Below, piece by piece: positions 22,301-32,707 of a DNA stretch of 64,000 nt. The position numbers and the translations under genes are program-made. Within the stretch, counting starts at the first letter, position 1; every line of letters starts with the position of its first letter. Source of the stretch: Oscarella lobularis (taxonomy: Eukaryota; Porifera; Homoscleromorpha; Homosclerophorida; Oscarellidae); contig NC_089193.1 of assembly GCF_947507565.1 (NCBI RefSeq), forward strand, positions 310,001 through 374,000. The letters are read 5' to 3'. The notes under the pieces are model-generated. The model was given only the letters and a program-made list of their open reading frames with translations, searched no databases and had not been told where the DNA came from.

Positions 22301-23618
22301 CAACTTGGCTGTTGTAAGATTCAATCTTATTCAGGTGTCCGAAGTTCTTTTATCAACTCGTGCATCGTGACTTACAGGTTACCAAAAACTCGCTGAGTGT
22401 CTGTTCGAGTGTGGTCAACTAGACGAAGCTTTGAAATATTTTGTCGAAGCACTGAAAGCGTTCCAAAAAATAATTCCCGACAGTCACTCGGCTATGGGAA
22501 TCCGTTAGAAATTCTGTTTTTATTTTCTTTTTACTAATTTGTCTCATTTGTTTTAGTTCGTCTTGATATGGCCCGATGCTTCAGGGACAAAGGCGAGCTA
22601 TTCAAGGCATGCGAGTTTTCCTGGGAGGCTCTTTCTATTTTGAGGTCTACGTATTCTCCTGAGCATCCGCAGCTGAAGCTAGGTCAGCCCAAGGTCCGGA
22701 AAGAATAACTCTTTTTCTCTAAAGTTGATTCCGTAGCTCTTCGTGTGCATGGCCACTGTCTCCTCACTGCGAGACGATTCGACGAGTCTGCTGAAATTTT
22801 TAAAGAGTGTTTGTCGAGCCTTGAAATAGGACCGCATCAGCCAGATTATCTCCCTCAAAAAGCTAATTGTGCGAGATTGTCGACCAGACGTGACATTTTA
22901 TTTTGTATGTTGCCTTTTAGGTCTAGAGTTGTTGGGAGATGCTTTGCGTGGGTCGAAAGACGTCGCAGATTGCGTCGCGGAGGGGAACGACGAAGTGATT
23001 CAATGCTACGAAAAAGCGGTTGCTCTTTTTCGCGAAGTCTATCCCGAAGGTCATCCTGACATGCTTACCGGTAAATCGACATGGGTATTAAATTTCTATT
23101 TCTCTATTTTATTGTTTTTTTTTTCGAAGCGTGTACGGCCGTTAGCTCCGCGAACGGATGTGCTGGAAAGATGGACGAGGCTCTAGATTATGCAAAGTTA
23201 GGCTGGGATTCGGCCCAGCGTCTACCTAGAGGAAGCGAGGATCGAATCACCTGTAAGATGACTTTTCTTTCAAAATTTAGTTCTCATGCCTTAGCACATT
23301 TTCTTTAGCTCTTACTATATACGTTCAGTATCTGTCTCTTAAAGGAATGTTTACTGAAGCAGAAGTCTTGGTTGCTCAAGGTAAAGCTGAATGCAATTCT
23401 TTACCACGCTATCATCCAAGTCGTCGTTGGCGTAAGCTCGAATTTGTTTTACCCAAAACTACGTAGTAATTAGGTTGTTATTATAGTACGGGGAGCCGAA
23501 GTTGCGATAAGAGGTTAGTAACGTATGTGCATGGGCTATGACTACAAAAGAAATTTACCTATTTCTGACTCGTTTAGAGTGCAAGTTGGATCGCGCGGGA
23601 AAGTTTGTGACTATTTGA
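19376..23618 (+). CDS. Death domain-NB-ARC-TPR protein (NLR-like STAND NTPase)
   Basis: Sixteen exons join in frame to 1090 residues: 19376-19500, 19556-19614, 19665-19715, 19764-20048, 20075-20427, 20482-21769, 21821-21952, 22006-22137, 22378-22503, 22557-22682, 22737-22868, 22921-23070, 23130-23252, 23309-23431, 23487-23513, 23578-23618. An N-terminal helical part is followed by a Death-like domain (HYWKELGASLGFRKRELDD, residues about 85-160). The NB-ARC ATPase has the P-loop GVGGVGKTS (about 210), Walker B LLLLDNADD, sensor ITTRR and GRLPLALAHA, then a winged-helix region (FLECCSVLSSQDIPLDV). The C-terminal third is tetratricopeptide repeats (for example DEALKYFVEALKAF, DESAEIFKECL, DEALDYAKLGW). 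Proteins of this plan oligomerise on ligand binding and signal through the Death domain in innate immunity or cell death. That role is inferred. Exons 7-14 are 123-150 bases long, and every join from exon 6 to exon 16 is phase 1, as in repeat amplification by exon duplication. Confidence 0.88.
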
Positions 23619-23739
23619 GAAAGGCAGCTGGAATCCTGGTCACCGAGATCAATACATAGGAGGAAATAGGCAAAGGATACTCGTGTACTAAAATGTAAAA
23701 GCGGAAAAAAATTTAAAAATGGTCAGAAATTAATAATCA

Positions 23740-24350
23740 GAAACGTATGAACCTGTTTGGAAAGAGCTTTTCCTGCGTACTAGTATTTTGTCGTACTACC
23801 GCGTTGTTCTTACTGAGTCTCCGCGTTATTGTAGAGAAATAATGAATTGCTAGCATTTTTTGCTTTTTATTGCTTTGAATCGTCTCAAATGCTTGTTCTC
23901 TTTTATAAAATTTAAGTTCGATTTTCCTGAGAAATAGAATAATTTCACCTAACATGTATTTAATCCGGGAGTTTCATATTGAGCATGCCCGTATATTGTA
24001 GGGTACGCTGGTTTTGGAGAAATAACAGCGAAAAACCGTCCACCCTATAAAATACGGGACTTTTGGCATCAAAGGTAAGGAGCGCCAAAAGAGGAAGCTT
24101 TGGATGCATGTCCGATAAAACGCTCGATAAAGAGAACAACTGTCATGTGCTTCGAAAATGCAATTTCATTTAACATAAGGATGCAATGTGACGTGCTACA
24201 AACAGAGCTAAAAAATGACAGAGTCCCTTTTCTAAAGTTTTTGCGTCTCTTAGAATTCTACCTTAAAAGTTCGATGAAGCACGACAATAGCGCAAAAAAA
24301 GCAAAAAAGAAAAACAACACCTACTATACAGCATCATAAGCGCAAATCTA
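23740..24350 (+). repeat. Dispersed repeat family 1, 3' fragment (copy F)
   Basis: Matches the right part of copy E (about 63400-63960): GGAAAGAGCTTTTCCTGCG near 23760, the stem-loop at 23988-24058, and the block around ATGTCCGATAAAACGCTCG near 24108. It has no left part, so it is a truncated copy. It starts about 120 bases after the end of the NLR-like gene. Confidence 0.7.
23988..24058. repeat. Stem-loop inside repeat copy F
   Basis: Arms CCCGTATATTGTAGGGT and ACCCTATAAAATACGGG pair with few mismatches around a loop of about 37 bases. The same structure is at 63641-63711 in copy E, and a related independent hairpin is at 35377-35449. Confidence 0.7.
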
Positions 24351-24539
24351 AAACATAGAGTACATATGCGACACGGGAAGCGGTAATGCTGTAATGCACC
24401 TTGGGGGGACAGTTTGCCATCTCACACGTATGCAGCGGAATTAACCGACCACCTTTCTGACTTCCTCGGCATCCTCTATCTGCGTGAACGAATTGTGTCC
24501 ATGACTCCCTCGTTCAGCTTCTTGATTCTATGCTGCCAA

Positions 24540-24905
24540 AGGGAAGTAAACTGACAGCATCAAAAAGGATGCATTGGCTTTGATTTTCGGCTTCAAGCAT
24601 TTGTCCCAGAAGCCGCGTAAGACGGTTGAACGTCGGCCGCTTTTCCGAACCGGCAGACCAGCATGCAGACATTGTCTTGTCTCTATAGGGGAAATCAGCA
24701 AAAAGACAAAAAGGATGTTCATTGCGATTAATACTAACAGCTCAGCAGAGCAGCTTTCTTGGCTGGGTAAGCGGTTGCCACTACGCAAATGCGATAGAAG
24801 TTCTCCAGTGAAAACGCACGGATAAGGAAAAGAGACTGAAATGCAATAGTCTCAAACTGAAAGGACAGTAACGGTGAGCTTACCCAGAGTACTTTTGTCT
24901 CACAT
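24540..24905 (-). pseudogene. Receptor tyrosine kinase C-terminal fragment
   Basis: Three pieces of the receptor kinase at 535-7265 are recognisable: the end of a TLG exon at its donor (about 24897), then SFPYPCVFTGELLSHLRSGN..CSAEL (about 24845-24745), then MSACWSAGSEKRPTFNRLTR continuing to LLGQMLEAENQSQ (about 24668-24560). The intron positions are conserved, so this is a segmental, not processed, copy. The 5' part is missing; sequence directly to the right belongs to repeat family 2. The tail ends early compared with the intact gene. It cannot make a kinase on its own. Confidence 0.8.
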
Positions 24906-26152
24906 GCGCTCCTAAACATGTTATACCCATAAAAAGGGATAATTAGCTCAGAAGATAACTTGGAGAAGGCGATCGTCTTACCTTTTGTCGGCAGCAACTG
25001 GACACAAACGTTGAACGTCGGTCTTAATTGAGCCAAGTAAGAGTTTTGCTAGCGGTATTTAGACGCACGTACAACTCCCAGCATCGCATGCATGCGTCTT
25101 TTGCCTATAAACAAAGAGTTATTTTATCTGACTTCGCTTTGGCCACCCCGTAGCATTTGGCGAAAGAACAGCCGTTAATTGACAGCTTCGAGTTTGCTCG
25201 CATGACCGCGGCCCGCAAATTAACGCTCTTAATAGATCTAGCACCACGATCTCACGTCGGTCGACCATGCATTTCTAGCTAACGCAGGTGGACGTCTTGA
25301 ATGTAGACGGTAGCATCAGCTTGGCTTTCTATATTTTGTCAGGATCTCATGCACTGCTTTTGTTGCGAAAACGTATATCTTGTGTCGTAGTAGAGTTTAG
25401 AGTTGTCTTTCAGTTTCATTTCTCTCCAAGACAGAAGTAAACCTGATGTTGAGCAAAAAAGACTAAAAATATACAAGTGTTTCTTAGCTACTTATATACT
25501 GATTCTTTTTGTTTTTTCTTTAGCACCCATTCCAACGCCTGTTTTTGATACATATAAAAAAGCAACGGCCGATCCCCACGTACGCCGTCAGCGCGGCAGC
25601 TAATAACGCATTAAAAAAATAATTAAAACAGTGAAAGTATGAAAGTAATTTTTTGTCAAGGTTGCGGCGAAGCATACGGCGGTGAGGCAATGAACCACTG
25701 GCGCTGTATTCGCCCTATCGTTGACTTGGAGCAAATGTTATCTCCAATTATTAAAACATGTTGCATGCGTCTTTAAGTACCGCGTAAGGAGACCTCTTTT
25801 CCTTTTCGTTGACACAGATGACTCGACGTTTCACTTCAGATTTGGACATTCTTTAGGATGGCATGCAGAGGATCCTTCGTGATTGGCCACTTGCGACGTC
25901 GTGCGAGTCCGGCCAGCTAAAGGAGCTTTACCGCATCGAGAAAGCTTTTAGTTGGCCATCTGTTTAGTCTAGATATTACTCGACGGAGGTAAATTGATAT
26001 TAGTTGATACAGTAACTTTGGAGTCGTACTCTCTATGACTACTCCAAGTGATCATATATTTACCTAAGCGTGAAAGTGAAAGCAAATAATACTCTGTTTG
26101 AACTTGGAAGAGTGCATCAAGGCTTCTTGACCACCATGTCAATGTAGACGCT
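24906..26152. repeat. Repeat family 2, with a methyltransferase 3'-end fragment
   Basis: Matches 51984-53140, and in its first 500 bases also 40915-41410. Landmarks are GGATAATTAGCTCAGAAG, TTTTGTCGGCAGCAACTGG and GCGGTATTTAGACGCACG. Its right part covers the 3' flank of the methyltransferase gene; the last dozen codons of that gene are present inverted at about 26113-26151 (VYIDV-VVKKP region, here with one change), where the match stops. The 80-codon frame open at 52618 is broken here (ATTATTAA at about 25757). It is best seen as a segmental duplicate truncated inside the methyltransferase. Confidence 0.7.
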
Positions 26153-26159
26153 ACCAAGA

Positions 26160-28220
26160 GTATAAGTTAAGATATATAATCAGAGATATAATTTAGACAT
26201 ACAGACCTACTAAATTGTTCAGGATGATGATTTAGATTTGAATGTTGTAGATTAGTCTTGGTGACATAGTGACTTCTGAGACCTTGGCACGGCATTGGTG
26301 CGTCCATCCAAATGACAGAACGAATAGAGACATTTGATGCACCCCTAACGCATAGGACTCTTGAGCCTTCGGAAAAAGATGCGTCATTGAGAATTTTATT
26401 TGATAAATTTCTCTAACCGAACTACAATGTTTGGTTACATTTCTGACTGATTCCCAAGAGTCTGAAAAAGCTGAGGTGAAATACATGTAGCGATAGTACA
26501 CATGGAATGACTAAATTCTCCTGCCTTTTGCTGCCTTTCGAGTCCACTGAATACACGAGTAAATATTTGAAGAAGAAAAAACGTAGCGCTAACGCTTTCC
26601 TAAGACGTTTCTTACATTTGCGAGGAAATCACCTTACGCGACATCATCGTAAAGCAATCCAGCGTTGAGCAGGTCAAAACGCTGTTTTGACATTGGAAGC
26701 TCGATGCTGCCCGGTGCGCCAAACGTCGCGAAAGCTCGAATTCGTTTGGTTTCGACGTCCATCTTTGTTTAGCGTGCTCGACGTACGATCGACGTAAAAT
26801 GTTCTCTCGCTAGTCTCCGAAGTTTCTGCGATTTAGGCGATCGATTGTCCCTACACAACTAAAGATTGATCGAAAACCGACGAAATCGGCGTCAAAGCGG
26901 TTCAGACAGCTCGTTTAAGCATTCGAAGCGAAACGCAGGTAAACGAGCGCGTTCCTCTTGATTCTACGAGCGAAAACAGTGTAAGCGTGGCTCTCTGATT
27001 CGACTCTAGGGCCCCAAACTGATATTACATGAATCTGCGACTCGATATCGCGACTCCTCTATTTTACAACGATTCCATCGAGTTCGCCGCGTTCCTTTCG
27101 AAACGCGAACTAGGTCGAATAAGTAGGTTCGTTTCTTGTCGCCTTTCGTTGCGTTTTCGTCGCGTTTCGTCGAGATCGTGAGCCAAACGCTGACGTCACA
27201 TATGTCCGACATCTTTGCAATGCACGCGTGCACGTGCTCGTCTCTTGTTCCTCTTTTTTTTGGGAGAAACGCTGCACGCGCGTGATCGTTCCAAATATTG
27301 CCTTATTTGGTTGCGCGTAGAGGTGCAAAAAGCAACGCTCTCTCTCGTGACATCGCTGCGGTTTATGACGCACACCCGACGTCCAATGAGAGAAAAGTTG
27401 GCGTCATCGTTCGCGAGGGAGTGCATAAAATCGTGCACGGCGCTTTCCCTCTTTACGTAACCCCGTCGCTTGAGAACTCGCTCGTGCGCTTGGTTTGTCG
27501 TTGGAAGACAGGGAGCCTGAGGGGCGAGCGATTTTCCGACGCAAAGTCCTGGAGCAACGGTGCGAAAGTGATTAGAGGCACATCCCTAAAACCTCTAGGG
27601 GCTTTTGCACTAGGAAAACACGCTCCGTCTGACCAAGGATTGTTTCTTTGGTCTTAGACAGGACAGCGTCGGCTTTCGTCGGCTCTCCTCCACGTCGAGC
27701 ACACGATGAACGGGCCTCTTCGGCGGTGGCGATAGGGGTGGCAACGAACCTCGGAGGCTCACTTATGGTTGGTTCTGATCTAATTCATGCCGTCGGCTGG
27801 GTTGCGAAGCGTCTGGACCTCCACGTGGTGCGACCTGGGTCGCGCAAACACAGACGCGCTTCATTTCGGCTTTTTTGGTACGTACGTAGTTGTTTTGTAC
27901 GGATACTGGCTTTGTTTGTCTAGATTTTGGCTCGCGAAAAGGCTTCGACGAAGAATTTCATTTTGCTATCCGATACGCTCTTATTTTTTTACTGCATCTT
28001 GTTTCAACTCACACTGCAATTGCGTTTTTTTTGTTTTCATTACTTTCCGTATGGCAGTTTTGATAGGCTTTTAGGCGTATAGTAGTAGTGAAGAACATAT
28101 TGATATATAAACATGCAGCGGGAACCACGTATCGCGTGCAAGTAAAATTTCTTTGCGCATTCTCAAGCCTTCTTAGACACGTGAACCTCTTGGGGAAGAG
28201 CTTTTTCTGTGTACTACAAT
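26160..28220 (+). repeat. Dispersed repeat family 1, copy B
   Basis: The right part (about 26630-28220) matches copies A, C, D and E. The left part (26160-26580) is shared only with copy C (inverted, 37280-37740) and in part with 55390-55585, so B and C form a subfamily with a different left end. The conserved open frame is at 27298-27657, with an altered end. The right end has GGGGAAGAGCTTTTTCTGTG near 28190. Confidence 0.75.
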
Positions 28221-28399
28221 AACGCCAACAGGGTTCAAACTCCTGCAAACTGCGTGCTACTCACGTATGTCTTGAATATTTTCATTTTTCATTTTTCACA
28301 TTTGGCTAATTTCCTAAATAAAGAAGATTAAATTCTTTTTTTTTCAAAAGTATTAAGACCTGAGGGAAACTACAATTGAGCTGCAAGGATTACTAAGTC

Positions 28400-28879
28400 T
28401 CAGACGCAACAAACGTTATCTCCTTCTGGTCGAATGGAAAATATCTTGTGATCGATAGAGCTGCTACCGACTTTCTGATCGACTTCACTTGATGAATACA
28501 GAGCCGGGTCTGCATTTAGTTGCTTTAGATGATAACTGTCCAAATAGAACCAGTTGAGAATGACTCCCGGACTTCGTTCGTCGCACACTGTAGCGATCTG
28601 GGACTGGAGTTCGTCGACGAATTCCTTCGCCACGGCTTCACAGTCGTCTTCGCTCGACCAGCGGAGGACTACGTCAATGCAGTGATGCCCTTTCTTTATG
28701 CCCATTGTGATGAGACATTGAATAACTTTGCTACCGACAATCTTTATCAATCTGATGCCGTCTTTCCACACGATATGGCTGACATTAGCCATGCGAGAGC
28801 AGCGAGACTGGAGAACTAATGACGAATGACGAGGGCGAGAGTATGTCGACAGACTCAGTGCACTCGTATCGCTTGCCAC
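28400..28879 (-). CDS. COR-like C-terminal fragment (ROCO-type protein?)
   Basis: An open frame of 159 codons; the conserved-looking part begins at an internal Met near 28789 (MANVSHIVWKDGIRL). The pattern of alternating strand and helix, with HCIDVVLRWSSEDD, then SPGVILNWFYLDSYHLKQL and PALYSSSEV, resembles the end of the COR region of invertebrate ROCO/Death-domain proteins. This is a judgement from pattern only. No Roc GTPase or leucine-rich repeats precede it, so it would be a fragment or the last exon of a longer minus-strand gene. A 96-codon frame on the opposite strand is likely a shadow. Confidence 0.35.
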   Translation of the reverse strand: MASDTSALSLSTYSRPRHSSLVLQSRCSRMANVSHIVWKDGIRLIKIVGSKVIQCLITMGIKKGHHCIDVVLRWSSEDDCEAVAKEFVDELQSQIATVCDERSPGVILNWFYLDSYHLKQLNADPALYSSSEVDQKVGSSSIDHKIFSIRPEGDNVCCV

Positions 28880-30123
28880 GATATACGTCGTCTCGTTCTA
28901 TTATCGAGGCGTCACGTGGTTGGGTGAGAGGCTCATGAGGCAAACGAAAACGAAGGCGTGTCTTAGTCATCGCGAGTTCGTCGTGCCGGGAAACGCGTTC
29001 CGAAAGAGCGACCCATAATCGTCTTAAAATGTGAACGCGACGTGGTTCAGATTTTTTCGCTGTCAGCCCACGTCTCTCGACCCTCCGTTTCGTCATAATT
29101 ATCATCTTCTTCTTCTTCTTCGGGAAAGAGTTCCTCTTCGACGTCGCCGCGATGCCTGCAGGAAAGATGAAACCTCCCCCAATAAACGGTTAATAATTAA
29201 AATACCCACGTGACTGCCTGTTGAGTTTTAGAAAATAAAGCAGCTTCGTAAGCCTTTACGATTTCCCCAACGTGACAAAAAGTGCAGAGAATGAGTCAAA
29301 GAAAGTCTTATTATTATTGATGATTTTTGTACCTTGGTCTATGGGCATGCAGCTGCTACGTGGACTTCCTCTTCGGTTAGCTTAGACAGGGTTCTAGGCA
29401 GGAATGTGAGAGTGGGGATTCGGGCGCTCCACCTCCGAAAAAACTTTTTGGGGGCGTGGCATTTTTTAATGTAGTTTCTTTGCACGGCGGCAAATCGACA
29501 GTGGGATATCGTGAAAACTTAGGGTTAGTGTTAGTGTTATTAGTTTGGGGTTCGCAGAGTGATGTAACGCCTTTTCATAGTGATATTAACTTTTCTGTTG
29601 TTATAAACTCAACAGTCAACCTGCTAAATTTTCTTTTCTACTGTAAAAGGATCTCTTACCTGCCATCAAAATTTGCACCGGTAGTACTAAACCGGTGCAA
29701 ATTTTAATGGAAGGTAAGAGATCCTGTCTGTCTATGGTGTGTGTGGGTGAAATAGTGAATACTGCCTGTTCAAAATTCAGTGAGGGTCGCGAGGCTGCGT
29801 GTGAGGGTCGCTAAGACTTGAGTGAGGGCCGATGCGACCCTCGCCGACCCCCGTAGCTAGAACCCTGCTTAGAGCGCGTTAATTTGTCAATGCTCTTTAT
29901 GACGTCACGCCGACAAGACTACGTTTCAGCACGGATACTAGTATCCGTGGTTTCAGAGCGGCGACCTCAGTTGTATTACTATACGACTCAAATATTATAT
30001 TCGTACTTGAATTTTGTCTAGTCCGGTTAGAAGAACGTACAGTAGGAAAGACCGGCCGAATTAACGAATCTATTAAAGCGTGACGTCAGAATGGGTACAC
30101 CATTGTGACGTAGTTTACCTCTC
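28880..30123. other. Intergenic with palindromes
   Basis: No exon is convincing. The stretch holds the strong hairpin at 29648-29725, a perfect 18-base palindrome at 29931-29948 (ACGGATACTAGTATCCGT), and several copies of GAGGGTCG around 29783-29835. Runs such as TTCTTCTTCTTC near 29107 are simple sequence. Confidence 0.4.
29648..29725. repeat. Long near-perfect hairpin
   Basis: Two 35-base arms (29648-29682 and 29691-29725) are reverse complements with two mismatches, around an 8-base loop. The arm ends are AGGATCTCTTACC and GGTAAGAGATCCT, and the centre is CACCGGT / ACCGGTG. It could be a miniature inverted-repeat element or a hairpin RNA source. Confidence 0.9.
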
Positions 30124-31990
30124 TGCCAACAAAGATCCCTCACGGTTTTTTAGAATGAAGCGAATGCTCGTCACAGCTTGACCGTCCATGTTGTAGAGTT
30201 CAAGCACCTGAATGACGTCACTCCACCAGCTAACATCATAACCAATCTGAAAGAAAGAAAGAAGGAAAGAAAGAACTAGACACTATCAATGAATAGGGGG
30301 CTTGATAGCTTTTCTTCACATTCCTCAACCGCCTTTTTTGGCATATCCCAGTTTGTTTACTCGGACGATAGCCTAGCGTTGAATCGCGAAAGGAATTCCT
30401 CTTCCAAGCCCTCCAGCTAAAATATCCTGAGACCTCAAAACAATGACGTCACACTATGACACCTCCTCAGCGATGATATATATACAAGGCTCGACTGCAC
30501 GTGGAATCGTTCACGTTGAGAAGTTCAGACAGATTATAAAGCGTGTGAATTTTCTAAATCAATAAATATTAATAAGGTTTCCCCAAAGCGCGTTACCTGA
30601 GTCAAATCGGTTACCAACAGTGGAACCATGCTCTTTCCACGAACTACGCCTCGCGATATTTATCAACGGCAAGAGAAATCTATAATCACGTGACACCCAA
30701 TTTAAATAATTTCTATAAGATATCGCCTACGTTTCCCGCTTGACCATGAAGAGCAGAGAGACCTAGAATTTAAGATTAAAATGATTTTATATAATAACTT
30801 CCGGGATACCGTTTAGTGCAAATATAATTTGCCGGTGTCCATCTCGACATTCTCTAGTCGTTCTCGCGATCATTGTCTCAAGCAATAGCTCCAAAGTCAT
30901 CGTACCTTAATTAAATTAATTATTTTATTTAATTAGCGAGCGTGGTCCGAGTCACCGACCTTCGACTCAGTAATCCGGGCATATCGCGATGTACGACCAT
31001 TTGAGGATGACAACAAGCGAGTCCCAGACGATATAAGGGACCCAGCATCTATATAGGGGTTATATCTAATCACATGATGACTTATAATTATTCTCTTTTA
31101 TTCCCTTCCCTTACCCTTTTTGCTGTGCTTGTTCTTAGGGAACTAAGGCTCGCCTCAGCGTCTGCGTGGCCGCGTATCATCTATGGTATTTATTGGACTT
31201 ATTTAATTATTTTCATTGTGTAGCAAAACTTACTCGTTCCGCTTGCAGTGAACACAATTCTTGTTCTCGTTGATAAAAGAAGGCTTCCAGTGGCGAAAAC
31301 CACAGCCACCTTTCCTCCTCCGTCTGAGGTGGAACACCAAGCAGCACACACAGAAAAAATAAATAATAATAAATAAATAATAATTCGTCTATTACTTCAT
31401 TAAGGACGTCTTGTTTCAGAGTACGCCAAAATAATCGCTTGAGAACCTCGACCAATGGACGAGCGTTCTTCTCGCGGACATACGGTTCGTAGAGCAAACG
31501 TTTCCATAACGATTTCTCGCAGTAGGGTTGAACGCTGAGAAATAAAAGTAATCCGTATATATCTTGGAGAAAAAAGGCTCGCGGGGAATAAATGATAATG
31601 TTGCTATGGTTACCTTCGGGACCCTGCTGGATTGGAGTAACCGTAACGCACCAACGATTTACAGCGTGGAGTCGTTTCGTCATAAGAGCCGCCTAAAAAT
31701 AGATATATAGGGTTATTTTTAACACGAGACTATGTAGCTACTTTTGCGCTTGTGCTTTCGACCATCTGAGCTTCGTCTAAACATATCTGAAAGTAATATT
31801 AGAATATGTATTTTTATTTTTTGAGATTTCTTTTTGACTCACTCTCCACCATTTGACGGCGGGTAGCGGACTCAATTTAACGACGTATCGTTTACTGTGG
31901 CGAATATTCACCTTTCAGGTCAGTTTCCTGAGTAATAAGCGCCTCGTTGGGTACGACCTCGAAGGGGTCACGATCGTCGATGCAACGAGT
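30124..31990 (-). pseudogene. SHPRH-like SNF2 helicase remnant
   Basis: Reading leftwards: VVKLSPLPAVKWWR (about 31888-31847), then the DEAQ-box exon ICLDEAQMVESTSAK (about 31784-31738), then exons from 31683 with RLHAVNRWCVTVTPIQ, DIYGLLLFLSVQPYC and PPQTEEERWLWFSPLEAFF ending near 31213. This order and wording match the SNF2 ATPase core of SHPRH, a RING ubiquitin ligase and helicase of DNA-damage tolerance. A possible further exon lies at 30124-30250 (YDVSWWSDVIQVLEL) behind a good acceptor. The N-terminal domains, the Walker A exon and the helicase C/RING parts are absent, the usual GTP of motif III reads VTP, and the exon 5' of VVKLSP is out of phase. I therefore read it as a decayed fragment rather than a gene. 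Confidence 0.65.
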
Positions 31991-32707
31991 TAAGATGATT
32001 ACAGTGTGCACGGTCCGTTGAAGGTTATCTATAATCTAAATTTCATTCACTTAAAATTTCTGAGTTTAGATTTTATCCTGTGATAACATCAGATTTATCT
32101 CTGTACATGGTAAACATGTAGCGTTTGCGTTTCTCCTTAGTAGAATTCTATTTCTAATGCTGACAACTGTGTATGATCCGGAGACGTCTCAGCTACATGA
32201 CCACATTCTATTCTTTAAAACGCTCGTTTTTTCATGGACTTCACAACGACCATCGTACTTTAACGATTTTCACTACTCTGTGCTTCTTTTGGCCTATTGA
32301 TCGTATCGCCTTGTGGTACTCCACACTGCATGGTTTGCTTGGCATATTCTGATTAATAAGAGCTATCGTCTTCTATTTAATTTGTATTGAAGACTATCGT
32401 TTCATAGGTTCGTAGTCGGGTAGATAGAGGAGATTTGAATGGTGCCAGAAAGGCGTTTAAGTGAGCCATGTATTGTAACTGGGTTGCTGTTATGTGCGGA
32501 CTGTTGGTTCTGCTGGCCAGTGGGCGTTCTTGTTCGTCTTTTATACGCACTCTAACCTATTACTTACGCAATTGCGATGAACAAAGATCCGAGATCCCCT
32601 AATTTGAATCAGCGTTTTTTGTTGTAGCCGTTAGAACACAAAAAGATATGATTTACATATTACCTGAAATTTCAAACTTCAATGATGTACGATAAAAAGG
32701 AAAAGAA
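31991..32707. other. Intergenic, upstream of ZYG11-like paralog 2
   Basis: AT-rich with no recognisable exon. It should contain the promoter of the intronless gene that follows. No TATA box in a convincing position was seen. Confidence 0.3.

Noticed and set aside
28529-28819. 96-codon plus-strand frame
   Set aside because: Antisense to the COR-like frame, with no motif of its own; I kept the minus-strand reading, though with low confidence.
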